Source of the DNA: Desulfurellaceae bacterium bin18 | Lineage (GTDB): Bacteria > Desulfobacterota > Binatia > Bin18 | DNA: 64,000 nucleotides | NCBI GenBank assembly: GCA_002238415.1 | Contig: MPMI01000004.1 | Coordinates: 1-64,000, forward strand | Direction: 5' to 3' | Part shown: in pieces, positions 17,128 to 25,842 of the stretch | How positions within the stretch are numbered: position 1 is the stretch's first letter | Layout: the number at the start of each line of letters is the position of its first letter | The notes under the pieces: model-generated | Seen by the model: only the letters and a program-made list of their open reading frames with translations | What the model was told of the DNA's origin: nothing | The model's database searches: none | Made by a program: the position numbers and the translations under genes

Positions 17128-17546
17128 AGACACTCTATTTTGAAGAGGTCGAAGAAGGCGATGAGTTGCCCCCTATCGACCTGCTCCTGACCAAAGACTT
17201 TGTCCGCACATACGCCAAGACGGCCGGCATGGATTTCCCACGTTTCACAGATGATGAAGGGGCGCGTCAGGAGGGCCTGCCGGGCATGATCGCGCCGGGG
17301 GTCTTAAGTATGGGGCTGCTGGCCCGACTGATCGGCGAGTGGAACCAAGCGGCGCAGATTACCCGGATCGGCACGACGTTTCGCAGTCCGGTCCTGCCTG
17401 ACTGTCATATTCACCTGCTGGGCTTTGTCACGCAAAAGGATGCAGAGCAGCATACGGCGGAGTGCGATATCTGGATGGAGAACGATGAGGGAGAACGCTG
17501 GGTCATTGGCACGGCGACCGTTGTGCTGCCAACCAGAAACTCCTAG
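17124..17546 (+). CDS. MaoC-like acyl dehydratase, catalytic subunit
   Basis: 140 residues of the hot-dog fold: YFEEVEEGDELPPIDLLLTKDFVRTYAKTAGM, then MIAPGVLSMGLLARLIGEWN and FRSPVLPDCHIHLLGFV. The expected hydratase-2 motif (D..H near an N-terminal helix) appears only partly: MDFPRFTDDEGA occupies the usual NPIHxD position, so catalysis may depend on the partner subunit or be altered. With the thiolase, DUF35 and hydrolase genes upstream it suggests a beta-oxidation-like module. Translationally coupled to the preceding gene. Confidence 0.75.
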   Translation: MKTLYFEEVEEGDELPPIDLLLTKDFVRTYAKTAGMDFPRFTDDEGARQEGLPGMIAPGVLSMGLLARLIGEWNQAAQITRIGTTFRSPVLPDCHIHLLGFVTQKDAEQHTAECDIWMENDEGERWVIGTATVVLPTRNS

Positions 17547-17571
17547 AGGACAGTATTCAGAGAGTAGAACA

Positions 17572-18339
17572 ATGCAAAAAAGACGACTTGGCGGTGTGAT
17601 GGTTCTCTGTTTGGTCAGTATGCTCGGACTTGGCCCGTACATGCCAACAGCCCTTGCTCAGAATGGAGCTACGCAGCAGGGGCTGAATGACTCCCTGGAC
17701 ACGCTTGACACCGTCATCCCCGCGTACGAACCGTCTGTTTTTGAACCCTTTAATGAGAAGATGTTCTCCTTCAACATCTGGATGGACGAACATATCCTCC
17801 GACCGGTTGCCCGTTCCTATGCCGGGGCTGTGCCGGAGCCTGCGCGGCTCAGTGTGCGCCGTTTTTTCGACAATATCGGTGTCGTGCCGCGCTTCGCCAA
17901 TAGTCTCTTTCAGCTCAAGCTGGACGGTGCGGCACGGGAAGCCGGACGCTTTGTGATCAATTCGACGATTGGCGGTCTCGGCTTTTTCGATGTTGCCAAA
18001 AATCAGTTTGGACTCGAAAGGAGCCAAGAAGACTTTGGTCAAACGCTCGGGAAGTATGGCGTGGGACCGGGGCCATATCTGGTGCTGCCCTTTATCGGTC
18101 CGTCTACGGTGCGAGATGCCGTTGGCCGGGTCGCGGACGGAGCCATGGACCCGAAGACGTATCTTTTATCCACGGTCGAAGTCACGGCCACGGATGCGGG
18201 CACGCTGATAACCAGTGCGGTCAACGAACGCTCTCTCAATCTCGGACTCTTCGAGAGTGTGGACCGCTTTTCCCTGGATATGTATAGCGCGGTGCAAGAC
18301 TTCTATCTGCAAAATCGGGAGAGGCAAATCGCAGAATAA
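17572..18339 (+). CDS. mlaA: MlaA/VacJ-family outer-membrane lipid-asymmetry protein
   Basis: 255 residues with an N-terminal signal peptide (MVLCLVSMLGLGPYMPTALAQ). The MlaA signature is FEPFNEKMFSFNIWMDEHIL and VARSYAGAVPEPARLSVRRF, then RFVINSTIGGLGFFDVA and GVGPGPYLVLPFIGPSTVRD. MlaA removes misplaced phospholipids from the outer leaflet of the outer membrane. No lipobox Cys is seen, unlike E. coli MlaA, so it may be a soluble or porin-held form. The next genes are the MlaC-like hpnM and the RND protein hpnN, an arrangement common in hopanoid loci. Confidence 0.88.
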   Translation: MQKRRLGGVMVLCLVSMLGLGPYMPTALAQNGATQQGLNDSLDTLDTVIPAYEPSVFEPFNEKMFSFNIWMDEHILRPVARSYAGAVPEPARLSVRRFFDNIGVVPRFANSLFQLKLDGAAREAGRFVINSTIGGLGFFDVAKNQFGLERSQEDFGQTLGKYGVGPGPYLVLPFIGPSTVRDAVGRVADGAMDPKTYLLSTVEVTATDAGTLITSAVNERSLNLGLFESVDRFSLDMYSAVQDFYLQNRERQIAE

Positions 18340-18398
18340 GCCTCTGGCCGCTTGAAAACATCAGGAAGACAACGACTGGAGTGTCGAGGAGCGTGATT

Positions 18399-18989
18399 GT
18401 GGGTAGAACTCTCCTTTTGGTGATAGGTCTTCTTTTTCCGCAGCTCGGCTGGGCGGATTCTCCGGCGGAGGTAACCAAACGGCTGATTTCCACCATGCAA
18501 TCGTGCGGTCAGGAATTTGGTTCTCCCTCAGCCCCTCCACAGTGTACCAGTGAAGAGATTGAAAAAAACCTGGCCGTTGTCCAACTGTCGCGTTGGCTAA
18601 TGGGACCGCACTGGGACACCCTCGGCCAAGAGAAGCAGGACGATTTCATCGCTCTCCTCACACGCTTGCTGCGTGAACTGGCTTATCCGAGAGCGTCGGA
18701 ATTTCTGGCTGACACGCAATTCGAATACGGTGACACGCAGTTACAGGGAAATGAGGCTCTGACTGAGGTCTCGGTCGTGAATCCGGACGAAGGGCGTGTG
18801 ACCATCGGGTTTCGGCTCAACCAGTCGGAGGGCGTGTGGAAGATTTGGGATGTCCGGCTTGACGGGGTCAGTATGGCGAGCAACCTGCGCAAACAGGTAC
18901 AATCGCTCATGTCCAAACAGTCCTACGAAGAGTTGGTGGAGCGGATGCAGCGGACAATCGCGAACGCCAAGACCGAAGAGGCCGGATAA
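18399..18989 (+). CDS. hpnM: MlaC/Ttg2D-family periplasmic lipid-binding protein, HpnM-like
   Basis: About 196 residues with a signal peptide (TLLLVIGLLFPQLGWA). The mature part matches the toluene-tolerance Ttg2/MlaC fold: LSRWLMGPHWDTLGQEKQDDFIALLTRLL, EVSVVNPDEGRVTIGFRL, and VWKIWDVRLDGVSMASNLRKQ. Members next to hopanoid genes are called HpnM and are thought to ferry hopanoids across the periplasm. GTG codons at 18381, 18393 and 18399 are all in frame; AGGAG seven bases before 18399 favours the last. Confidence 0.82.
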   Translation: MGRTLLLVIGLLFPQLGWADSPAEVTKRLISTMQSCGQEFGSPSAPPQCTSEEIEKNLAVVQLSRWLMGPHWDTLGQEKQDDFIALLTRLLRELAYPRASEFLADTQFEYGDTQLQGNEALTEVSVVNPDEGRVTIGFRLNQSEGVWKIWDVRLDGVSMASNLRKQVQSLMSKQSYEELVERMQRTIANAKTEEAG

Positions 18990-19180
18990 CAGCGGACCTC
19001 TCAGACTCTCTCCTCCGCTTGAGTAACCGCCATAGCTAGGATAGGCTGCTCGGCTCAACAGAGGACTGGCAGGACTTGTGCGGGGTATGGGGAACTTGGC
19101 GACGACGTTAGCAGATATCGTGACCCATCCTCCTAGCCTACATACGTTCTCTGTCCTCTCCGTTCTAGCACACTTTATGA

Positions 19181-22015
19181 GTGGAGACCTTATCCGTGCA
19201 GGCGATCCCCCCGTCTTTTAAACAACGCCTCGTTGCCCTGGAAAAACAGGCTCTACGAGCTTGTGCTCGGGGAATCGTTTCATACGCAAAGACGGCACTG
19301 GCTGGCTGTCTGCTGCTTACTGTTGCGGCCTCACTCTACACCGCACGGCATCTCGAACTCGTCACCGGCCGGAATGATTTGATTTCGACCGAAAAGCGCT
19401 ATCTGCAACTCGATGAGGAATATTCCGAAGAGTTTGTCGGCGTCGATCAGGTGGCCGTAGTTGTTGAACCGCAAGACATTCCGCAGGGCAAAGCCTTTGT
19501 GACGCGCCTGGGTGAACGACTCGCCCAGGAGCAGGAGCATATTGCTGAGATTTTTTACCGAGTGGACGTTTCCTCCTTAGAGGGCAAAAAGCTGCTCTAC
19601 CTGCCGGCTGAGGATCTACGCGACTTACAGCGGAGTCTTGAAGACTCGCAAGAGATTATTCATGAGCTGCTGACGAACCCCGGCCTGAATACGCTGTTCG
19701 AGGCGATTAACACCCAAGTCAGTAGTGCCGTTGTTTCGCATCTGGTTGACGAATTCCTCGGGCTGGGAGCCCCATTGGATGAAGACTCCGGTGAGTTCTC
19801 CGACTCTCAGTTGTCCTTCCTCACCGCCTTATTACAAGAGATCGCACGGGCGCTGTACGGACAAGACTACCGCTACCGTTCTCCCTGGGCTGAGTTTTTT
19901 GGTGGGACAGCACAGCTCGATGACGACGGCTTCCTCATTGCCGAGAACCGCAAATACATGTTCCTCATGGTCGAGGCGAAAGAAGACGCCACTGCTGGCT
20001 TCAACGACCTTCAGGATTCGATGGCGGCTATTCGGCAGGCGATTGCCGACCTCAAAGTGGAGTTTCCGGGCCTGGATGCCGGTGTCACCGGCACAAAGGC
20101 ACTGGGCAATGACGAAATGCTCAGCGCTCAGCACGATACGGCCGTGGCAACGGTAGTGTCCCTGTCGGGTATTGCGCTCCTCTACCTGCTCTTTTTCCGA
20201 CGCATTCGGCATCCGCTCTTCATTGTCTCATCGCTCATGATCGGCCTGAGTTGGACGCTGGGTTTCGTCACGCTCTCAGTTGGTCATCTGACGATTATTA
20301 CCGTCTTCATCGCGCCTATGCTGCTCGGCTTGGCCGACGACTTCGGCGTCCACTTCATGACCCGCTATGAGGAAGAGCGGGGCAAGGGGAAGAACCAGGC
20401 CGAAGCCATTACCATCGTGTTCGAGCAGACCGTCCCCAGTATTATTGCGGGGGCGTTGACTACCTCGCTCGCCTTTTTTGCGGTCATACTGGCGGACTTT
20501 CGCGGGGTTCAGGAACTCGGCATCATTTCGGGCGGAGGAATCCTGCTGTCCGTTCTCGCAATCCTGACTTTCCTGCCAGCCTTGATCGTCGGGATGGATA
20601 CGTTCTGGCCCTGGCGTGTTCCCGTGGGGCAGCAGACGGTCTTACAGACAACGTTTTCCGGGTTGGGCAAATATGTCGAACGGAAGAGAAGTCTCCTTTT
20701 CGGAATCGCCGGACTTGGAACGGTGGCAGGACTCCTGGCTCTGCCGTGGGTCTCTTTTGACTATAATCTGCTGAACCTCCAGGCACACGGCACAGAGTCG
20801 GTTGAATGGGAAAAGCGTATTATTGCGAACTCCGAACGTTCGTCCTGGAACGCCTTGGCAACCGCGCCGACGCCAGAAGCGGCGCGCCAAAAGGCTCAAG
20901 CGTTCGCGGCGCTGCCCAGCGTGGAAACCGTTGAGGGCGTTGCGTCACTAATTCCGGACGGACAACAGGAACGTCTCCATATCCTGACAATCATCCGCCC
21001 GCTGCTGAGTGAACTCCCGCCGCTCAGTAATAATCCCCAGGAGGTGGAGGTCGGGCAACTCGAACTGACCCTGGATAAACTCCGTCTCAAAATTCGCGAT
21101 CAGGAAAACGGCAGCGCAACGCTCCTGCACGAGGCGCGCCAACACCTCCTGGCCGTTTTTGAAGCGATCCGAACGCTGCCCGAACAGAACGTCCAACAGC
21201 GTCTGGCCCTTTTTCAGGACGCGCTATTTCTCGACTTTCAGGATAAATGGTCCCTGCTCAGTAATAACCTGTCTCCGGATGGACCGATCACCTTTGCCGA
21301 TGTCCCGCCTCAGTTGCGTAGCCGTTTTGTCAGCCGGGACGGCCAGCGGTTTCTTTTACAGATCTATCCCAAGGAAAATATCTGGGAGCGCGAGCCACTG
21401 ACGGAGTTCATTCGGCAGTTACGTACGGTTGATCCCGACGTTACCGGTTCCCCGATTATTGGCTACGAATCTATTGGGGCGATGCAGAACGGCTATATTG
21501 AGGCGGCCTGGTATGCGTTTCTCGCCATCCTGGTTGTCACCTTTTTGGCGCTCCGACGTATCACGGATGCCCTGCTGGCCATCCTGCCGCTCGGTCTGGG
21601 TATGATCTGGACCGCGGGCCTGATGTGGCTGTGGGACGTGCAATTTAATCTCGCCAACATGGTTGCCGCCCCTCTGATTATTGGTATCGGCGTAGAGAAC
21701 GGCATCCATCTCGTCCATCGCTTCCGGGTAGGCCGTGGCGGCTCGGTCGTCAGTTTGATTGCCGGCAGTACCGGCCAGGCGGTCGTACTATTCTCACTGA
21801 CGACCATGGTCGGGTTTGGCAGTCTCATGGTTGCCCAATACTATGGTATTTTCAGTATGGGCCTGCTGCTGAGTCTGGCAGTCGGGAGTGTCCTGGTCGC
21901 CTCTATTGTGGTCTTGCCGCTGCTTTTATATGAGTCTATTGGGTTTATTGGGTCCTTTGCGTCTGACCCAATGGACCCAATAAACCCAACAGACCCAACG
22001 GATTCTCATGGTTAG
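19181..22015 (+). CDS. hpnN: RND/MMPL-family hopanoid transporter HpnN
   Basis: 944 residues with two MMPL/SSD-type membrane halves. TM1 is near residues 31-50 (TALAGCLLLTVAASLY). Then comes a long periplasmic loop, a cluster of helices around 325-460 (GIALLYLLFF, IITVFIAPMLLGLADDFGVHF), a second TM near 505, and the second cluster around 780-930 (AFLAILVVTFLAL, MVAAPLIIGIGVENGIHLVHRF). The GLADDFGVHF and GVENGIHL motifs are the RND proton-relay region. HpnN moves hopanoids to the outer membrane. The last 30 residues (FASDPMDPINPTDPTDSHG) are encoded by a repeat hairpin and are not part of the family. The start is GTG. The stop overlaps the next gene by eight bases. Confidence 0.87.
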   Translation: METLSVQAIPPSFKQRLVALEKQALRACARGIVSYAKTALAGCLLLTVAASLYTARHLELVTGRNDLISTEKRYLQLDEEYSEEFVGVDQVAVVVEPQDIPQGKAFVTRLGERLAQEQEHIAEIFYRVDVSSLEGKKLLYLPAEDLRDLQRSLEDSQEIIHELLTNPGLNTLFEAINTQVSSAVVSHLVDEFLGLGAPLDEDSGEFSDSQLSFLTALLQEIARALYGQDYRYRSPWAEFFGGTAQLDDDGFLIAENRKYMFLMVEAKEDATAGFNDLQDSMAAIRQAIADLKVEFPGLDAGVTGTKALGNDEMLSAQHDTAVATVVSLSGIALLYLLFFRRIRHPLFIVSSLMIGLSWTLGFVTLSVGHLTIITVFIAPMLLGLADDFGVHFMTRYEEERGKGKNQAEAITIVFEQTVPSIIAGALTTSLAFFAVILADFRGVQELGIISGGGILLSVLAILTFLPALIVGMDTFWPWRVPVGQQTVLQTTFSGLGKYVERKRSLLFGIAGLGTVAGLLALPWVSFDYNLLNLQAHGTESVEWEKRIIANSERSSWNALATAPTPEAARQKAQAFAALPSVETVEGVASLIPDGQQERLHILTIIRPLLSELPPLSNNPQEVEVGQLELTLDKLRLKIRDQENGSATLLHEARQHLLAVFEAIRTLPEQNVQQRLALFQDALFLDFQDKWSLLSNNLSPDGPITFADVPPQLRSRFVSRDGQRFLLQIYPKENIWEREPLTEFIRQLRTVDPDVTGSPIIGYESIGAMQNGYIEAAWYAFLAILVVTFLALRRITDALLAILPLGLGMIWTAGLMWLWDVQFNLANMVAAPLIIGIGVENGIHLVHRFRVGRGGSVVSLIAGSTGQAVVLFSLTTMVGFGSLMVAQYYGIFSMGLLLSLAVGSVLVASIVVLPLLLYESIGFIGSFASDPMDPINPTDPTDSHG
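21939..21989. repeat. GGGTCC/GGACCC hairpin repeat at the hpnN 3' end
   Basis: TTGGGTTTATTGGGTCC (21939-21955) and GGACCCAATAAACCCAA (21973-21989) form a perfect 17-bp inverted repeat with a 17-base spacer. It is built from 8-9 base units (TATTGGGTC-like) related to those at 58150-58250. It lies inside the hpnN reading frame and ends 18 bases before the next start codon, so the hairpin would sit in the mRNA between hpnN and the decarboxylase genes. Confidence 0.75.
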
Positions 22016-22493
22016 CGGACCCCAGTTTGTGCAACACCTCAGGAATGCCGGCTTCGACTTTTTCACCGGGGTGCCCTGCTCTTTGGTCAAAAGTATTATT
22101 GCCACGCTTGAAGAACGGGGCGGCTATATTGCCGAGACACGCGAAGATGCGGCGGTGGGCCTGGCGGCAGGAGCCTATCTGGCCGGCAAACAGCCTGTTG
22201 TCATTATGCAGAATTCCGGCCTGGGGGTCTGCCTGAACGCGCTGTCTTCTCTCAGCTTGATCTATGCGCTGCCCTGTTTGCTGTTGATTACGTGGCGCGG
22301 CTATCAGGGTAAAGACGCGCCGGAGCATATCATTATGGGAGACATTCTGCCCGAGCTGTTATCCACCCTGAAGATTCCGTATCGGGTGCTTGAAGAACAC
22401 ACCCTTGAGGACGCGATTGTCTGGGCTGCCTCAACCCTGAAGCAGACGAGTCGCCCGACGGCACTGGTCCTTCCGCCTGGAGTTGCCGCATGA
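22008..22493 (+). CDS. Phosphonopyruvate (or sulfopyruvate) decarboxylase, alpha-type subunit
   Basis: 161 residues, the pyrimidine-binding half of a thiamine-diphosphate enzyme: FFTGVPCSLVKSIIATLEE, ETREDAAVGLAAGAYLAGK with the Glu that activates TPP, and MQNSGLGVCLNALSSLS. It matches the N-terminal half of phosphonopyruvate decarboxylase (Ppd) or ComD of sulfopyruvate decarboxylase. The TPP-pyrophosphate half is the next gene, overlapping by four bases. PhnW, which uses phosphonoacetaldehyde, lies two genes on, and favours the phosphonate reaction: phosphonopyruvate to phosphonoacetaldehyde plus CO2. The ATG lies within the last codons of hpnN, so expression is coupled to the transporter. 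Confidence 0.78.
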   Translation: MVSGPQFVQHLRNAGFDFFTGVPCSLVKSIIATLEERGGYIAETREDAAVGLAAGAYLAGKQPVVIMQNSGLGVCLNALSSLSLIYALPCLLLITWRGYQGKDAPEHIIMGDILPELLSTLKIPYRVLEEHTLEDAIVWAASTLKQTSRPTALVLPPGVAA

Positions 22494-23059
22494 ACCTGGC
22501 CCAGGCCCTGAGTGTGGTTATACCTCTCTTACAGGACGCCCTGGTTGTCCATGCGAATGGGTTTATCTCGCGTGAGTCTTTCAATCTTGAGGATCGGCTC
22601 GGCAATTTCTATATGATCGGCTCAATGGGCCTGGCCTCGTCTATTGCGCTCGGCGTGGCCCTGAGTAAACCCGAGCGGCGCGTGGTCGTCTTTGACGGGG
22701 ATGGCAATGTCCTCATGAATATGGGCTCGCTGGCCCTGATCGGCGCGCAGCAGCCGCGCAATCTGGTTCACCTTGTTTTTGATAACGAAGTTTACGGTTC
22801 GACGGGCAACCAGCCGACGATTTCCAGTCGCGTAGCGCTCGACGAAGTGGCGCGAGCGAGCGGCTATGTCGAGACACGGCGCGCGGAGGATGCCGACCAA
22901 CTGCGCGGCGCAGCGCAGGACCTGCTGGTGCGAGATGGCCCGTCCTTTCTGCTGATTAAAATTGAGCCGGACCGGCAAGAGCGTCACATTGGTCGTATTA
23001 CGCACGAGCCACAGCACATTGTCAGACGCTTTATGGAGGCCATTCATCAGGACGTGTAG
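22490..23059 (+). CDS. Phosphonopyruvate (or sulfopyruvate) decarboxylase, beta-type subunit
   Basis: 189 residues, the TPP-pyrophosphate half: NFYMIGSMGLASSIALGVAL, the GDG motif in VVFDGDGNVLMNMGSLA, and the metal-binding Asn in LVFDNEVYGSTGNQ. Ppd is usually one chain of about 380 residues; here it is split into two genes like ComDE. ATGA overlap with the alpha gene and TGGAG upstream indicate coupled translation. With the alpha subunit it would form phosphonoacetaldehyde in the cytoplasm. Sulfopyruvate decarboxylase is the main alternative, made less likely by the phnW neighbour. Confidence 0.78.
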   Translation: MNLAQALSVVIPLLQDALVVHANGFISRESFNLEDRLGNFYMIGSMGLASSIALGVALSKPERRVVVFDGDGNVLMNMGSLALIGAQQPRNLVHLVFDNEVYGSTGNQPTISSRVALDEVARASGYVETRRAEDADQLRGAAQDLLVRDGPSFLLIKIEPDRQERHIGRITHEPQHIVRRFMEAIHQDV

Positions 23060-23095
23060 GCCTCATTCTAACTCTCCGTCCCTCGCGGTTTCACG

Positions 23096-24184
23096 ATGCA
23101 ACAATACATTCTTCTGAATCCCGGCCCCGTCAACGTTTCTCCGCGTGTCCGGCAGGCTCTCCTGCGTGGAGACCTGTGCCATCGGGAAGAAGAGTTTTCC
23201 GACCTCCTGGCTATGGTTCGCGCCAATCTGCTACAGGCGTTTGCCCCGCAAGGCTATACCGCGGTGGTGGTGAGCGGATCGGGCACCTTGGCGGTTGAGG
23301 CCATGGTCTCGTCGGCTCTGACAGAGGGAGGCAAGCTCCTGGTGATTAACAACGGCGTCTATGGTGACCGGATGCGCCAGATGGCCGAAGCCCACCGTAT
23401 CCCGACCGTAGAATTGAGCTATGCCTGGACTGAAGCCCCAAGCCCGGAGCAAATTGAATCCACCCTGAGAAATGACCCCACTATCGCGGCGGTAGCCCTG
23501 GTCCAGCATGAGACCACCACTGGCCTGCTCAACCCGGTGACGGAAATTGGCCGTGTTGTACGTCAGGCGGGCCGATTGTTTCTGCTTGACGCGGTGAGTG
23601 CGCTTGGTGGTGAAGACCTCGATGTTATGCGCGATAGCGTGGACCTGTGTGCCTGTACAGCCAACAAATGTATCCAGGGTCAACCGGGTGTTGCCTTTGT
23701 GTTGGTCCGGAACGAGGTCATGGCGGCTATGCAGGACTATCCCCGCCGTTCGCTATACCTCCACCTACCACTGCACTGGGAGGCGCAGGAACGCCGCAGT
23801 ATTCCATTTACGCCAGCCGTCCCGGCCTGGTATGCGCTGGATGCCGCTCTTGATGAACTCCTGGAGGAAACCCCTGCGGGACGGGTCGAACGCTACCGTC
23901 AGGCCGCCCGGTTCCTACGCGCCGGCTTTGCGGAGCTCGGACTCTCTTTCCTCCTTCCCCCGGAGTCACGCTCCAACTCCCTGACCTCGCTGGTCTTGCC
24001 CCAGGGTATTTCGTATCCCCGTTTGCATGACGATCTCAAACAGCGTGGCTTTGTCATTTACGAGGGGCAGGGGAAACTCCGAACCGATATTTTCCGAGTC
24101 GCCAATATGGGGCATCTGACCCTGGACGATTTTCGGCTTTTTCTCGATGCCCTCAAAGATGTGTTATCAGGTGGGAGGCCATGA
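23096..24184 (+). CDS. phnW: 2-aminoethylphosphonate:pyruvate aminotransferase
   Basis: 362 residues of the class V PLP aminotransferases. LLNPGPVNVSPRVRQAL and DLCHREEEF open the chain, VVSGSGTLAVEAMVSS is the substrate loop, and the PLP lysine is in CTANKCIQGQPGVAF near residue 192. The NPGP-(V/L)NVS..V...L and CHRE-EF signatures are those of 2-aminoethylphosphonate aminotransferases. In a biosynthetic setting it aminates phosphonoacetaldehyde to 2-aminoethylphosphonate (AEP). It follows the decarboxylase genes by 36 bases and overlaps the nucleotidyltransferase gene by four. No AEP degradation gene (phnX) is nearby, which favours biosynthesis. Confidence 0.85.
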   Translation: MQQYILLNPGPVNVSPRVRQALLRGDLCHREEEFSDLLAMVRANLLQAFAPQGYTAVVVSGSGTLAVEAMVSSALTEGGKLLVINNGVYGDRMRQMAEAHRIPTVELSYAWTEAPSPEQIESTLRNDPTIAAVALVQHETTTGLLNPVTEIGRVVRQAGRLFLLDAVSALGGEDLDVMRDSVDLCACTANKCIQGQPGVAFVLVRNEVMAAMQDYPRRSLYLHLPLHWEAQERRSIPFTPAVPAWYALDAALDELLEETPAGRVERYRQAARFLRAGFAELGLSFLLPPESRSNSLTSLVLPQGISYPRLHDDLKQRGFVIYEGQGKLRTDIFRVANMGHLTLDDFRLFLDALKDVLSGGRP

Positions 24185-24939
24185 AAGCGATTATCCTCGC
24201 GGCCGGTGTGGGCAAACGATTTCGGGCCATCACCGACCATCGGCCCAAATGTTTGATTCAGGTCAGTGGTAAAACCTTGCTCGAACGCACCCTCACCGCT
24301 TTAGGAGCTGCTGGGGTCCGAGAAGCAGTCATCGTGATCGGCTATCGTGGGGACATGATTGTCGAAGAAATCGGTGAGCGGTGCGGCGGCGTGAGCGTGC
24401 GCTATATCCGGAACCCACAGTACGAAAAGGGCGCCATCCTGTCGCTCTGGAGCGCACGCCAAGATTTCGACACCGACCTGCTGATTATGGATGCCGATGT
24501 ACTGTTCCCGGTGCGTTTGCTGAAGCGCTTGGTGCAATCCGAACACGCGAGCTGTTTCTTGCTTGACGCGAGTTCCGAGAATACCGGCGAAGAACAAATG
24601 CTACTCACCCGCGCCGGGCGGGTGCTGACGATTATCCGGGGTGGCGCGGGCGACTACGACCTGGTGGGCGAGTCGGTCGGTTTTCTCAAGGTCGCGCGAG
24701 ACGTGGCTCCGCTGCTCCGCTCTATCCTCGATGACTGTGTGGCGCAGGGCCGAGACACGATTGAGCATGAAGAAGCCTTCCCGGTGTTTCTGGCCCAGCA
24801 CCATGTTGGCTTTGAACAGGTTGACGACCTGCCCTGGACGGAAATCGATTTTCCGCAAGACCTCGAACACGCCGAACGCGATATCCTGCCCGCTATCGAA
24901 CGCCTCGACGCGCTTGACTTGGCCATCAGTTCGGCCTGA
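24181..24939 (+). CDS. Nucleotidyltransferase, possible AEP cytidylyltransferase (PntC-like)
   Basis: 252 residues with the sugar-nucleotidyltransferase fold: MKAIILAAGVGKRF (GxGxRF nucleotide loop), RPKCLIQVSGKTLLERTL, YIRNPQYEKGAILSLWSA and the metal site LLIMDADVLFP. The PKCL and NPxYxxxxxxxSLW patterns recall LicC/PntC-type cytidylyltransferases, which activate phosphocholine or 2-aminoethylphosphonate with CTP. Overlapping phnW by four bases, it most likely makes CMP-AEP, the donor for adding AEP to a lipid or glycan. A sugar-phosphate nucleotidyltransferase is the alternative. In many bacteria this domain is fused to PEP mutase; here it stands alone. Confidence 0.7.
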   Translation: MKAIILAAGVGKRFRAITDHRPKCLIQVSGKTLLERTLTALGAAGVREAVIVIGYRGDMIVEEIGERCGGVSVRYIRNPQYEKGAILSLWSARQDFDTDLLIMDADVLFPVRLLKRLVQSEHASCFLLDASSENTGEEQMLLTRAGRVLTIIRGGAGDYDLVGESVGFLKVARDVAPLLRSILDDCVAQGRDTIEHEEAFPVFLAQHHVGFEQVDDLPWTEIDFPQDLEHAERDILPAIERLDALDLAISSA

Positions 24940-24942
24940 AGT

Positions 24943-25842
24943 ATGCCTGCTCCCGTCCGTGTCGCCCGCTATCTGATCGTCAACGGGGACGACTTCGGCC
25001 TGTCCGCTCAGGTCAATGCCGGCATATTGCACGCCCATCAGCAGGGCATTCTGACGAATACCAGCCTCATGGTCACGGCTCCGGCCTGGGAGGAAGCAGT
25101 CGAGCTTGCCCGCTCGACACAACGCCTCGGGGTTGGACTGCATGTGACATTAGTCCAGGGGCGGGCTGCTCTCTCCCGACAGCATCTCCGCACGATCATC
25201 GACAGCGAGGGGAATTTTACCCACGATCCAACCTGGGCCGGCTTGCGCTATTACTTTTCCCAGCAAGCGCGGGAAGAAATCCGGGCCGAATGCCGAGCCC
25301 AGATTGAACGTTTTCTGGAAACGGGCCTCCCCCTGTCCCATATTGATGGACATCTCAATATCCATATGCACCCGGTCGTTATGGACGCTCTCCTGGCGCT
25401 CGCACAGGAATACCATATTCCGGCTATGCGCCTGACCCGAGAGAACCTGACGACCAGCCTGATGCTCGATCCGCACCACGCTTTGAGGAAACGCTGGGAA
25501 TCCTTTGTCTTTACATCTCTTGCCCGGACGACAGAGAAAAAACTGTGGCGTGCTTGTATTCCCTACCCGGATCATCTGTTTGGCCTGCATCAAAGTGGCG
25601 CTGTGGATGAATCTTACCTGCTCGGCCTGCTTCCGCGACTCCAAGCCGGCGTAACGGAACTGTACTGCCATCCCTCCTTCTTGCCGTGTCCCGAAGTCGA
25701 ACGGTGGACTCCAACGTATCAACGAGATGTTGAGCTTGCGGCCCTCACGAGTCCGACGGTGCGAGCGGCAGCCGCGGAAGAGAATATCCGGTTCGTGAAT
25801 TACCGTGATCTCCCGTCGCTTCGTGAAGAAGCGGGGGATTAA
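24943..25842 (+). CDS. hpnK: HpnK, hopanoid-associated ChbG/YdjC-family deacetylase
   Basis: 299 residues. YdjC/ChbG signature: YLIVNGDDFGLSAQVNAGIL (metal-binding Asp pair), VGLHVTLVQGRAA, and LSHIDGHLNIHMHPVV (His ligands). HpnK deacetylates the N-acetylglucosamine attached to bacteriohopanetetrol by HpnI, on the route to the cyclitol ether. It starts three bases after the nucleotidyltransferase stop and its 3' end overlaps the convergent hpnI by four bases. The tight join to the phosphonate genes is the main reason to link the two pathways. Confidence 0.87.
   Translation: MPAPVRVARYLIVNGDDFGLSAQVNAGILHAHQQGILTNTSLMVTAPAWEEAVELARSTQRLGVGLHVTLVQGRAALSRQHLRTIIDSEGNFTHDPTWAGLRYYFSQQAREEIRAECRAQIERFLETGLPLSHIDGHLNIHMHPVVMDALLALAQEYHIPAMRLTRENLTTSLMLDPHHALRKRWESFVFTSLARTTEKKLWRACIPYPDHLFGLHQSGAVDESYLLGLLPRLQAGVTELYCHPSFLPCPEVERWTPTYQRDVELAALTSPTVRAAAAEENIRFVNYRDLPSLREEAGD

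Noticed and set aside
22008-23059. Sulfopyruvate decarboxylase (coenzyme M or taurine route) as first choice
   Set aside because: No sulfonate biosynthesis gene is nearby, while phnW and a cytidylyltransferase-like gene follow directly; kept as an alternative only.
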